Part shown: piece after piece, positions 1-4,912 of the stretch
How the letters are laid out: each line of letters opens with the position of its first letter
How positions within the stretch are numbered: the stretch's first letter is position 1
Source: Limisphaerales bacterium
GTDB taxonomy: Bacteria > Verrucomicrobiota > Verrucomicrobiae > Limisphaerales > UBA11358
Reading direction: 5' to 3'
NCBI GenBank assembly: GCA_003152145.1
Contig: PLZL01000117.1
Coordinates: 1-5,157, forward strand
Length of the DNA stretch: 5,157 nucleotides
Program-made: the position numbers and the translations under genes
Notes under the pieces: model-generated
Told to the model about the DNA's origin: nothing
What the model saw: the letters and a program-made list of their open reading frames with translations, nothing else
Database searches by the model: none

Positions 1-272
1 ACCTGCACAACTTGTTCGGGCGCGTGAACGAGGTTCACGTTTTTCTCGAACCCGACGAACCCGCCGGTTATTACATCGAGGAAATCATCGAGGGCAACAC
101 CATCGTCCAGACGCTCGCCGCCGTGCAATACGACGAGAACGAATTGAAGCGCCAGATGAAAACGCAGATGGACGAGGCGATCAAATCCGACCGCATGAAG
201 CCGTCCGAAGCCATGCGCCTGCTCGACGATTATGAGCGCGGATTGAAGGCTTACACTTACCTGAGCTTTTGA
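1..272 (+). CDS. speA: Biosynthetic arginine decarboxylase, C-terminal part (5' end outside window)
   Basis: This is the last 89 residues of a gene that begins left of the window; the reading frame is already open at base 3, where it reads LHNLFGRVNEVHVFL. The HNLFG motif, the YYIEEIIEG stretch, the QYDENELKRQM helix and the ending YERGLKAYTYLSF are what I know from the C-terminal domain of SpeA. That enzyme is a large PLP-dependent fold-type-III decarboxylase that converts arginine to agmatine and CO2, the first step of the agmatine route to putrescine, in bacteria. The catalytic lysine and PLP site lie outside the window and cannot be checked. A TTG at 12 is internal and not the true start. 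The TGA stop is followed by a strong inverted repeat (277-347) that might end or attenuate the transcript. Identification is from remembered family sequence, with high confidence. Confidence 0.9.
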   Translation, partial: LHNLFGRVNEVHVFLEPDEPAGYYIEEIIEGNTIVQTLAAVQYDENELKRQMKTQMDEAIKSDRMKPSEAMRLLDDYERGLKAYTYLSF

Positions 273-276
273 ACGC

Positions 277-347
277 GAGGATGGAAGCGGAGAATTGAGA
301 ATGAAAACTCATCCGCTTGCAAATGCCATCTTCAATCTTCTATCCTC
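277..347 (+). repeat. Long imperfect inverted repeat, possible terminator or attenuator hairpin
   Basis: The left arm at 277-287 (GAGGATGGAAG) pairs with 337-347 (CTTCTATCCTC) over 11 positions, counting one G-U pair. After a six-base bulge (288-293), 294-303 (ATTGAGAATG) pairs with 327-336 (CATCTTCAAT) over ten positions with one G-U and one mismatch. The loop is about 23 nt. Transcribed from the plus strand, this would form a long stem between speA and the membrane-protein gene. Four Ts (357-360) lie ten bases after the stem, so it is not a classic intrinsic terminator. It could be a weak terminator, an mRNA-processing site, or a copy of a dispersed intergenic repeat; I cannot tell which from one copy. 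Confidence 0.5.
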
Positions 348-369
348 CATCATCGCTTTTCATGGATAA
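301..369 (+). CDS. Possible 22-residue leader ORF overlapping the membrane-protein start
   Basis: An ATG at 301 opens a frame reading MKTHPLANAIFNLLSSIIAFHG and ends in TAA at 367-369. A GGAG at 289-292, eight bases before the ATG, is the only good Shine-Dalgarno-like sequence seen before any start in this window. The ORF ends past the ATG at 362 of the next gene, an 8-nt overlap that would permit translational coupling. The GGAG lies in the bulge and the ATG in the stem of the inverted repeat 277-347, so the hairpin could hide the start. Against it: the ORF is very short and most of it is simply the repeat read in one frame. I infer only a possibility. Confidence 0.2.
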   Translation: MKTHPLANAIFNLLSSIIAFHG

Positions 370-1042
370 TCCTGCGCCCAATCCCGAACTGCTCCGCTCG
401 CTCGGACGGCTCGCCCGCGGCCTGTCCGCCCTGTTTTGGGGACTGCCCGCGTCGCTGGTCATTTGCGCGGAAACCGCCAAGGCCGACTGGCTCAAACCGT
501 GGGGCTTTATTCCTGCGCTCGTCGCGACGGCCCTGCCGCTTTACGGCCTCTGGCTGATGGGCGATTTTCAAAAGCAGGAGCGCCCCTGGCGCAACGCGCT
601 TGACCGCGCGGACCTCCCCGGCCTCGTCAATCTTGGCCTCTGTCCGTTTCTCTACTGGCACAATAAAATGCCGGCCCAGCCATTTTTCAACGCCGCGATT
701 TTCGTGCTCGTGCTGTCGGCCATCCTTTTTTTGTTCAACCTGAACGTCGTGCTGAAGCAACTCGGCGCGATGCTGCCGGACGAAACGCTCCGGCACGAGA
801 CGCGCCAGTTCACCGCGCTCAACCGCTGGCTGCTCGTCGCCCTTTTGTTTTTCGGCGTTGCGTATGTGGTTTTGCTCCGCGACCCGCGCCTGCCCGTCGT
901 GCTCGGCACACTTTTTGGCTGGCTCCAGGATTTTGGTTTCTGGGGGCTGACCCTTTTCGCGCTGCTGCCGCTGGCCATGACCATGGCGCTCATCTGGAAA
1001 ACCAAGGAAGTCATCCTCGACAGCATTTTCAGCGCAAAATGA
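362..1042 (+). CDS. Multi-pass membrane protein of unknown function
   Basis: From the ATG at 362 the protein has 226 residues. I do not recognise the family. Hydrophobic stretches suitable for membrane helices lie near residues 18-36, 47-67, 108-130, 155-173 and 190-212, with a weaker one around 86-99, so about five or six transmembrane segments are expected in the inner membrane. The polar connection 68-84 (QKQERPWRNALDRAD) and the loop 133-154 are charged. No catalytic motif is evident. Start choice: the frame is open back to a TTG at 317 and an ATG at 323, but those add a stretch encoded by the inverted repeat, so I prefer MDNPAPNPELL. No Shine-Dalgarno precedes it. Its stop overlaps the aminotransferase start as ATGA (1039-1042), suggesting co-translation and possibly a shared role, for example transport of an amino compound; that is inference only. 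Confidence 0.75.
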   Translation: MDNPAPNPELLRSLGRLARGLSALFWGLPASLVICAETAKADWLKPWGFIPALVATALPLYGLWLMGDFQKQERPWRNALDRADLPGLVNLGLCPFLYWHNKMPAQPFFNAAIFVLVLSAILFLFNLNVVLKQLGAMLPDETLRHETRQFTALNRWLLVALLFFGVAYVVLLRDPRLPVVLGTLFGWLQDFGFWGLTLFALLPLAMTMALIWKTKEVILDSIFSAK

Positions 1043-2355
1043 AAAATTCCGCTTTATCCGCGCTGGGCCGCCGCTCCGCCCTGCCGCCCATCTCCTGGCT
1101 GATGCAAACCGCGCTCACGCGACCCAAACTTATTTCGCTCGCCGCCGGTTTCACCGACAATGCCACGCTGCCCGTTGAAATTTCACGCAAGCTGCTCAAC
1201 GAAATTTTGCGCACGCCCAAAACCGGCCGGCCCGCGCTCCAATACGGCATCACCGCCGGCGAAACCAACTTGCGCAAATTGACCGCTCGCCATTTGCAGA
1301 AACTTGACGGCGACGACGACCACGCGCACTCGCCCGGACGCGTGATGATCACCGGCGGCTCGCAGCAACTGCTTTACATGACGCTCGAAGCGCTCTGTGA
1401 CGAAGGCGACATCATTCTCGTCGAAGACCCGACGTATTTTGTCTTTTTGAGCATCCTGCAAAGCCAGGGCATCCGCGCGCGCGGCGTGAAATTGGACCGT
1501 GACGGAATTGACTTGGCACACCTCGAAACCGTTTTGCAGCGGCTGAAAAAATCCGGCGAACTCCGCCGCGTGAAGGCGATTTACCTCGTCACCTATTTTC
1601 AAAATCCGACCGGTGTGACGACTTCGTTCGCCAAAAAGACTGGTGCGCTGAAAACTTTGAAGAGATTCGAGCGGTTCGCCGGACATCCGATTTATCTGCT
1701 CGAAGACGCCGCGTATCGCGAGCTGTGTTTTGGTAGGGACGCGCTGCCGCGCGTCCAGGCCGACCGGCAGGTCGGCCCTACCATCGCGCTGGAAAAATCC
1801 GCGCTCACCGTCCGCGGCGCAGCGGAACGCGTGATTTACACCGGCACTTACAGCAAGCCCTATGCACCCGGCGCGCGTGTTGGTTTTGGCCTTTTGCCAG
1901 AGCCACTTTACACTGCTGTTCTGCGCATCAAGGGCAACCACGATTTCGGCACGGCAAACCTGCTGCAACAACTCCTCGCCCGCGCGCTGGAAACCGGGCT
2001 TTACGACCGGCACGTCGCGAAGGTTCAAAAAAATTACGCCCGCAAGGCGCGCGTGATGAAGCAGGCGCTCGTGGAACATTTTTCAAAAAGCGTGGAAATC
2101 TGGGAATCCGGCGGCGGACTTTATTTCTGGGCGCGGCTGCCGAAGGGAATTTCCGCCGGCGTGAACTCAAAAGTGTTCCAGATCGCGATGAAAAACGACG
2201 TGCTCTACGTGCCCGGCGAATTGTGCTACGCCAACGATCCATCGCGTCGGAAGCCGGACAACGAAATGCGCATCAGCTTCGGCAGCGCGACCGAGGAAAA
2301 CATCCGCGAAGGCATCAAGCGGCTTGGGACGGTATTGAAGAAACTTGTCAAATAA
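1039..2355 (+). CDS. PLP-dependent aminotransferase, class I/II (MocR-domain/2-aminoadipate-type)
   Basis: A 438-residue fold-type-I aminotransferase, expected to be cytoplasmic and to move an amino group between an amino acid and a 2-oxo acid through pyridoxal phosphate. Visible landmarks: LQYGITAGETNLR at 67-79 (substrate-side Tyr69); the cofactor-phosphate region TGGSQQ at 105-110; NPTG at 189-192; EDAAY at 222-226 with Asp223 for the pyridine nitrogen and Tyr226; the Schiff-base lysine in YSKPYAPGARVGF (Lys273, with Arg280); and the carboxylate-binding Arg411 in EMRISFG. All key residues are present, so it should be active. The pattern resembles LysN-like and MocR C-terminal domains, but there is no DNA-binding domain. 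The substrate cannot be assigned. Residues 232-248 are encoded by a perfect palindromic element (1732-1782), inserted in frame between Asp223 and Lys273, which lengthens a loop. The start overlaps the upstream stop as ATGA; no Shine-Dalgarno is visible. Confidence 0.9.
   Translation: MKNSALSALGRRSALPPISWLMQTALTRPKLISLAAGFTDNATLPVEISRKLLNEILRTPKTGRPALQYGITAGETNLRKLTARHLQKLDGDDDHAHSPGRVMITGGSQQLLYMTLEALCDEGDIILVEDPTYFVFLSILQSQGIRARGVKLDRDGIDLAHLETVLQRLKKSGELRRVKAIYLVTYFQNPTGVTTSFAKKTGALKTLKRFERFAGHPIYLLEDAAYRELCFGRDALPRVQADRQVGPTIALEKSALTVRGAAERVIYTGTYSKPYAPGARVGFGLLPEPLYTAVLRIKGNHDFGTANLLQQLLARALETGLYDRHVAKVQKNYARKARVMKQALVEHFSKSVEIWESGGGLYFWARLPKGISAGVNSKVFQIAMKNDVLYVPGELCYANDPSRRKPDNEMRISFGSATEENIREGIKRLGTVLKKLVK
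1732..1782. repeat. 51-nt cloverleaf-like palindromic element inside the aminotransferase gene
   Basis: Outer arms GGTAG (1732-1736) and CTACC (1778-1782) enclose two perfect hairpins separated by a single A (1757). Hairpin 1 has an 8-bp stem GGACGCGC/GCGCGTCC (1737-1744 with 1749-1756) and loop TGCC. Hairpin 2 has an 8-bp stem GGCCGACC/GGTCGGCC (1758-1765 with 1770-1777) and loop GGCA. The two loops are complementary to each other. The unit is exactly 17 codons, starts on a codon boundary and has no stop, so it adds GRDALPRVQADRQVGPT to the enzyme. It resembles the 3343 and 4855 elements at one end (GGT, then a G-rich run, then CGCG). It is best read as a non-autonomous, REP- or MITE-like palindrome. 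Confidence 0.75.
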
Positions 2356-2365
2356 GCGAAGGATT

Positions 2366-2394
2366 TTGTGTTGGCTGTCGTGTTTCTGTATAAA
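2366..2394 (+). promoter_or_regulatory. Candidate sigma-70-type promoter for the exported protein
   Basis: TTGTGT at 2366-2371 and TATAAA at 2389-2394 are separated by 17 bases, in the only gap of note (2356-2419) between the aminotransferase stop and the signal-peptide start at 2420. The -10 match is good and the -35 only partial. Transcription would begin near 2401 and leave a leader of about 20 nt without a Shine-Dalgarno sequence. The local AT-richness contrasts with the flanking genes. This is a pattern match only. Confidence 0.3.
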
Positions 2395-2419
2395 GAGCAC
2401 AAATCAAACCAGCCAATTT

Positions 2420-3292
2420 ATGAAAAAATCCATTCTCCTCGCCGCCAGCCTGCTCGCACTCAACTTCACACCGGTTTTTGGACAGCCGGGCGGAACAACC
2501 GCGCCTCCTCCCGCCAATAACTACCAGCAGCGATTGCAAGCGGTCATCAATGCTGCCAACCCGCCGCAAAATCAGCCGCCAGCCCTGACCAAGTTTAACC
2601 TCGATTTTCCCGGCGGCACGCCTGCGCAACTGGTCAAAGCCATCGAAAAAGCGATGGGCAAACCGCTAAACGCCATCATTCCTGATGAAAACGCGGACAC
2701 GAAAATCCCGGCGCTCAAAATGAGCAATGTGGATGTCCCCCGCTTGTTCAATGCAGTGGTGAACATGAGCTACAAATACGCGCCGTCCAGAAACGACGGT
2801 GGATTTCCTGCTGGATTTGGATCTCAACCACGTGACGTGGTAAGCAGTTACGGCTTTGAAACCAAGGATGGCAACTTATCAGACGACACGATTTGGTATT
2901 TCTTCGTCTATAAAGCTCCAACGCAACAGGCTCCTCCGCCGCCGGCAAAAGTCTGCCTGTTTTACTCGCTGTCACCCTATCTGGATCGCGGCTTCACGGT
3001 GGATGACATCACCACGGCCATTCAAACCGGCTGGAAAATGGCGGGCGTTATGCCGACGCCGGAATTGAACTATCACAAGGAAACCAAGATGCTGATTGCT
3101 TTTGGCGAACTAAACAATTTGCAGACCATTCAGCAAGTGCTCCAAACGCTGCCGGCGACGACAACATCCCGGCGTGAAATTTCTGACATGCAAAATCAAA
3201 TTCGAGATTTAATGAGCCAGGTTGCCCAATTAAAAAAGCAAATGTCGCCGCCGCCTCCGTCGGTTTCACCCGAAGAAAAGTCTGGAAAATAA
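2420..3292 (+). CDS. Exported protein with secretin-N/STN-like region and C-terminal coiled coil
   Basis: The 290-residue product starts at the ATG at 2420 with a clear signal peptide: MKK, a hydrophobic core to about residue 16, and likely cleavage after VFG (residue 21). An in-frame TTG at 2345 would bury the signal peptide and is rejected. Residues 22-57 are rich in Pro, Gln and Asn. Residues 58-118 (from FNLDFPGGTPAQLVKAIEKA through PRLFNAVVNM) look like the beta-alpha-beta arrangement of secretin N or STN-type domains. Residues about 178-245 (FYSLSPYLDRG, DDITTAIQTGWKM, TKMLIAFGELNNLQTIQQVL) may be a second, similar small domain. Residues about 254-275 form a short coiled coil, followed by a Pro-rich polar tail. 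It lacks a secretin pore domain, so it is not itself a secretin. The location is probably periplasm or envelope. The ECF sigma gene starts 27 bases after its stop, hinting at shared regulation. The domain assignment is by eye and tentative. Confidence 0.75.
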   Translation: MKKSILLAASLLALNFTPVFGQPGGTTAPPPANNYQQRLQAVINAANPPQNQPPALTKFNLDFPGGTPAQLVKAIEKAMGKPLNAIIPDENADTKIPALKMSNVDVPRLFNAVVNMSYKYAPSRNDGGFPAGFGSQPRDVVSSYGFETKDGNLSDDTIWYFFVYKAPTQQAPPPPAKVCLFYSLSPYLDRGFTVDDITTAIQTGWKMAGVMPTPELNYHKETKMLIAFGELNNLQTIQQVLQTLPATTTSRREISDMQNQIRDLMSQVAQLKKQMSPPPPSVSPEEKSGK

Positions 3293-3319
3293 GTTCCATT
3301 CGGCAGTTAATGAGACAGC

Positions 3320-3976
3320 TTGGAAGAAAATGTTCAATCGTTGGTGACGCGGGCGTCCCCGCGAGCCGTCGCGGGGCAAAGCGGCGTCGGGTCGTCAGCA
3401 GCCTCGCCCCGCCAAAGCCCGGACATCGCGGCGCTGACCCGCGCGATGGCGGGCGGCAACGAAGCGGCTTATCGCCAATTTTACGACGCGTATTTTGACC
3501 GGTTGCTGCGTTACCTGCTCGTCGTCACCGGCGGCAACGAGGAGGCGGCGCGCGAGGCGCTGCAACTGGCGCTCGTCCGCGTGGTGCGACATGTGAGAGT
3601 GTTCGAGTCGGAGGAAAAATTTTGGAGCTGGCTTACAGTGCTGGCCCGCAGCGCTCTCGCGGACGAATCGCGCAAACGGCGGCGGTATTTCGCCTTTTTG
3701 GACAGGTTCACGCGGCATCAGGTAACCGGGCCGTTCGCGATGGACAACGGCGAAGCGGATCATCAATTGCGCGCGTTGCTGGAAAGCAAGTTGACCGCGC
3801 TGCCGGAGGACGAACGGCAATTGATAGAACAGAAATACATTTTGCGCCAGTCCGTCCGCGAAATTGCCGACGGACAACAAACGACGGAAAAGGCCGTGGA
3901 ATCGAGGCTTTCCCGCGTCCGCCACAAACTCAAAAATGCCGTGCTGGCTGAACTGAAAAATGAACGAGAGAACTGA
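3320..3976 (+). CDS. ECF-type sigma-70 family RNA polymerase sigma factor
   Basis: The protein has 218 residues from the TTG at 3320. Residues 45-123 look like sigma region 2: NEAAYRQFYDAYFDRLLRYL, then EEAAREALQLALVRVVRHV, and FWSWLTVLARSALADESRKRRR for promoter -10 recognition and melting. Residues 154-209 are region 4, with LPEDERQLIEQKYI, then the helix-turn-helix SVREIADGQQTTEKAVESRLSRVR for -35 binding. Regions 1.1 and 3 are absent, as in ECF factors, which redirect RNA polymerase to a small regulon. Start: an in-frame TGA at 3311-3313 limits the frame, leaving TTG 3320 as the first candidate, with only a weak GAG before it. TTG 3341, GTG 3344 and ATG 3446 are alternatives, but ATG 3446 would lose residues I expect to be part of the fold. 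Residues 8-19 are encoded by a palindromic repeat (3343-3376). The gene overlaps the next by 17 nt, as expected of a sigma/anti-sigma pair. Confidence 0.85.
   Translation: MEENVQSLVTRASPRAVAGQSGVGSSAASPRQSPDIAALTRAMAGGNEAAYRQFYDAYFDRLLRYLLVVTGGNEEAAREALQLALVRVVRHVRVFESEEKFWSWLTVLARSALADESRKRRRYFAFLDRFTRHQVTGPFAMDNGEADHQLRALLESKLTALPEDERQLIEQKYILRQSVREIADGQQTTEKAVESRLSRVRHKLKNAVLAELKNEREN
3343..3376. repeat. Palindromic repeat at the 5' end of the sigma-factor gene
   Basis: GACGC (3346-3350) and GCGTC (3353-3357) form a small hairpin. It is directly followed by a perfect 8-bp stem, CCCCGCGA (3357-3364) with TCGCGGGG (3369-3376), and a GCCG loop. The two share base 3357, so both cannot form at full length together. 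GCGGGGC at 3371-3377 can alternatively pair with GCCCCGC at 3406-3412. Bases 3343-3368 match the reverse complement of 4855-4880 at 22 of 26 positions, including 13 identical bases in a row (3356-3368). Two hairpins in tandem after a GGT resemble the 1732-1782 element, so I treat the three as one family. Confidence 0.65.
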
Positions 3977-4466
3977 CAACCAAAATCTGCTGGCCGAGGT
4001 GCTCGCCGAGGCATCGCCGCCTGATTTCCGCGCGGCGATGCTGGCGGGAACGCTGCGCCTTGCGCGGCGGCGGCGGCAATTCCGTCAGGTGCGGTCCGCC
4101 GCCGGAGTTTTGGTCCTGATGGGTTTGATGGCGTTTTTGGTGGCGCAACATTTTTCGAAGCCGCCGGTTGGTTCATCACCGTTCGCAAAACAAATCGTGC
4201 GTCAAAGTTACGAACTGGTTCGCACGCAGCCACTGCCGGCCAGCGCAATCGTCAGCACGCAGAGTTTTTCCACGGCTGGATTTGCCGCGTCGATTTCAAA
4301 AGTCATTGAAATCGCCACGACCAGCGGCGGATTCCAGCTCATCAACGATGACGAGCTATTGGCGCTGCTGGCGGACAAGCCGGCGGCCTTGGTCCGCACC
4401 GGTCCGCACTCGGTAGAGTTGGTTTTCGTCAACCCGGAAGACCAAAAAGGATTTCCACTGAACTAA
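3960..4466 (+). CDS. Single-pass membrane protein, probable anti-sigma factor
   Basis: The protein has 168 residues. Residues 1-44 are polar and, from 32 on, strongly basic ([14 protein letters not shown]). One hydrophobic helix spans about 46-64 ([19 protein letters not shown]), and the remaining roughly 100 residues lack further membrane segments. The basic side suggests N-in, with the C-terminal part outside the cytoplasm. No zinc-binding HxxxCxxC anti-sigma motif is present and I recognise no named family, so the anti-sigma role rests on context: the start lies inside the sigma gene (17-nt overlap), and small single-pass proteins in this position usually hold the ECF factor at the membrane. 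Its start has no Shine-Dalgarno sequence, which fits translational coupling to the sigma gene. The 3' end overlaps the convergent HIT gene by 4 nt. It could instead be an unrelated envelope protein. Confidence 0.7.
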   Translation: MNERTDNQNLLAEVLAEASPPDFRAAMLAGTLRLARRRRQFRQVRSAAGVLVLMGLMAFLVAQHFSKPPVGSSPFAKQIVRQSYELVRTQPLPASAIVSTQSFSTAGFAASISKVIEIATTSGGFQLINDDELLALLADKPAALVRTGPHSVELVFVNPEDQKGFPLN

Positions 4467-4807
4467 CCCGGCGGCCAGTTCATTTTGCGTCCGCCCAGAA
4501 TGTGGACGTGTAGGTGCGGCACGGCTTCGCCGGCGTCCGGCCCGTTGTTGACGACCAGCCGGTAACCGCTGTCCTTCAAGCCAAGCTTGTCAGCCACCTC
4601 GGCGGCTTTCAACAGGAGATGTCCCAGCAATGGATGGTCTTCGGACGTGGCCTCGGCGAGACGCGGAATCGGCTTCTTGGGAATGATCAGCACATGCGTC
4701 GGCGCCTGCGGCTTGATGTCGTGGAAGGCGATGACCCTGTCGTCCTCATAAATAATTTTGGCGGGAATTTCGCGATCAATGATTTTTTCAAAAAGCGTCT
4801 TGTTCAT
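4463..4807 (-). CDS. HIT-family (histidine triad, Hint-like) nucleotide-binding protein
   Basis: The 114-residue length is typical of bacterial Hint/PKCI-type proteins. It begins [23 protein letters not shown], continues with [21 protein letters not shown] at 27-47, and carries the histidine triad HLHVHIL at 98-104, preceded by GEAVP. By family knowledge the middle histidine (His100) is the nucleophile, with His98, His102 and His38 around it. Such proteins hydrolyse AMP-linked phosphoramidates (for example AMP-lysine or adenylated intermediates) in the cytoplasm. Start: the frame is open to a GTG at 4843, but that extension ([11 protein letters not shown]) is only the translated AATT repeat; the ATG at 4807-4805 gives the conserved beginning and is preferred, although it lacks a Shine-Dalgarno. 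The stop lies inside the anti-sigma gene's stop. The neighbour upstream on the same strand ends 105 nt away. Confidence 0.93.
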   Translation of the reverse strand: MNKTLFEKIIDREIPAKIIYEDDRVIAFHDIKPQAPTHVLIIPKKPIPRLAEATSEDHPLLGHLLLKAAEVADKLGLKDSGYRLVVNNGPDAGEAVPHLHVHILGGRKMNWPPG

Positions 4808-4819
4808 GGCAAAACTTTT

Positions 4820-4848
4820 GACGCGAATTACACGAATTGTCACTAATT
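4820..4848. repeat. Three tandem 9-10 nt AATT units upstream of the HIT gene
   Basis: On the plus strand GACGCGAATT (4820-4829), ACACGAATT (4830-4838) and GTCACTAATT (4839-4848) are three degenerate copies with alternating C and a final AATT. On the minus strand this reads as three AATTnGTG-like units just before the HIT start. I recall similar strings as common intergenic repeats in Verrucomicrobiota, but cannot verify this here. It may be a binding array or just a dispersed repeat. Confidence 0.5.
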
Positions 4849-4854
4849 ATTTTT

Positions 4855-4880
4855 CGGCTCGCGGGGATGCGCGCCCCACC
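4855..4880 (-). repeat. Second copy of the 26-nt palindromic repeat
   Basis: Read on the minus strand, this copy begins GGTGGGGCGCGCAT and ends TCCCCGCGAGCCG. It agrees with 3343-3368 at 22 of 26 positions. GGGG (4863-4866) can pair with CCCC (4874-4877) over a seven-base loop. The 8-bp hairpin arm present at 3369-3376 is missing here, where the minus strand goes on into AAAAAT, so this copy looks shorter. It lies in the 105-base gap between two minus-strand genes and might act as a weak terminator for the upstream one. Confidence 0.55.
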
Positions 4881-4912
4881 GGTTTTCATTCGCGACAATT
4901 GGCGTCAAAGTT

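Larger units (their letters stand above)
4813..4912. repeat. Inverted repeat spanning the HIT-gene upstream region
   Basis: AACTTTTGACGCGAATT (4813-4829) matches the reverse complement of 4897-4912 (AATTGGCGTCAAAGTT), apart from one extra T and one substitution. The arms bracket both the AATT units and the palindrome at 4855-4880, so the whole 100 bases could be one composite element. The right arm ends at the base before the stop codon (4913-4915) of the flanking minus-strand gene. The boundaries are my own reading. Confidence 0.4.

Noticed and set aside
350..1026. Two minus-strand frames opposite the membrane protein
   Set aside because: Their products are Arg/Gln- or Ser-rich and lack family features, whereas the plus strand encodes clear membrane helices and a coupled stop.
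1183..2079. Long minus-strand open frame (298 codons) opposite the aminotransferase
   Set aside because: It lies entirely antisense to a gene with all family motifs. Its translation has no recognisable domain and looks like the mirror of GC-rich codons.
3330..3347. Five-codon micro-ORF (MFNRW) after GGAAG upstream of the sigma palindrome
   Set aside because: The spacer from GGAAG to the ATG is only about three bases, and a five-codon frame is expected by chance; it is too little to call a leader.
3310..3498. Plus-strand ATG frame of 62 codons at the start of the sigma gene
   Set aside because: It is out of frame with the sigma domains, has Arg-rich low-complexity content and no ribosome site. 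It is a shadow of the GC-rich repeat region.
3395..4248. Minus-strand frames opposite the sigma and anti-sigma genes
   Set aside because: The plus strand carries both sigma domains and a membrane helix; the antisense products show no domain.
4855..4890. Intrinsic terminator after the right-edge gene
   Set aside because: The stem is only about four base pairs and on the minus strand it is followed by A-rich, not T-rich, sequence; the repeat interpretation fits better.
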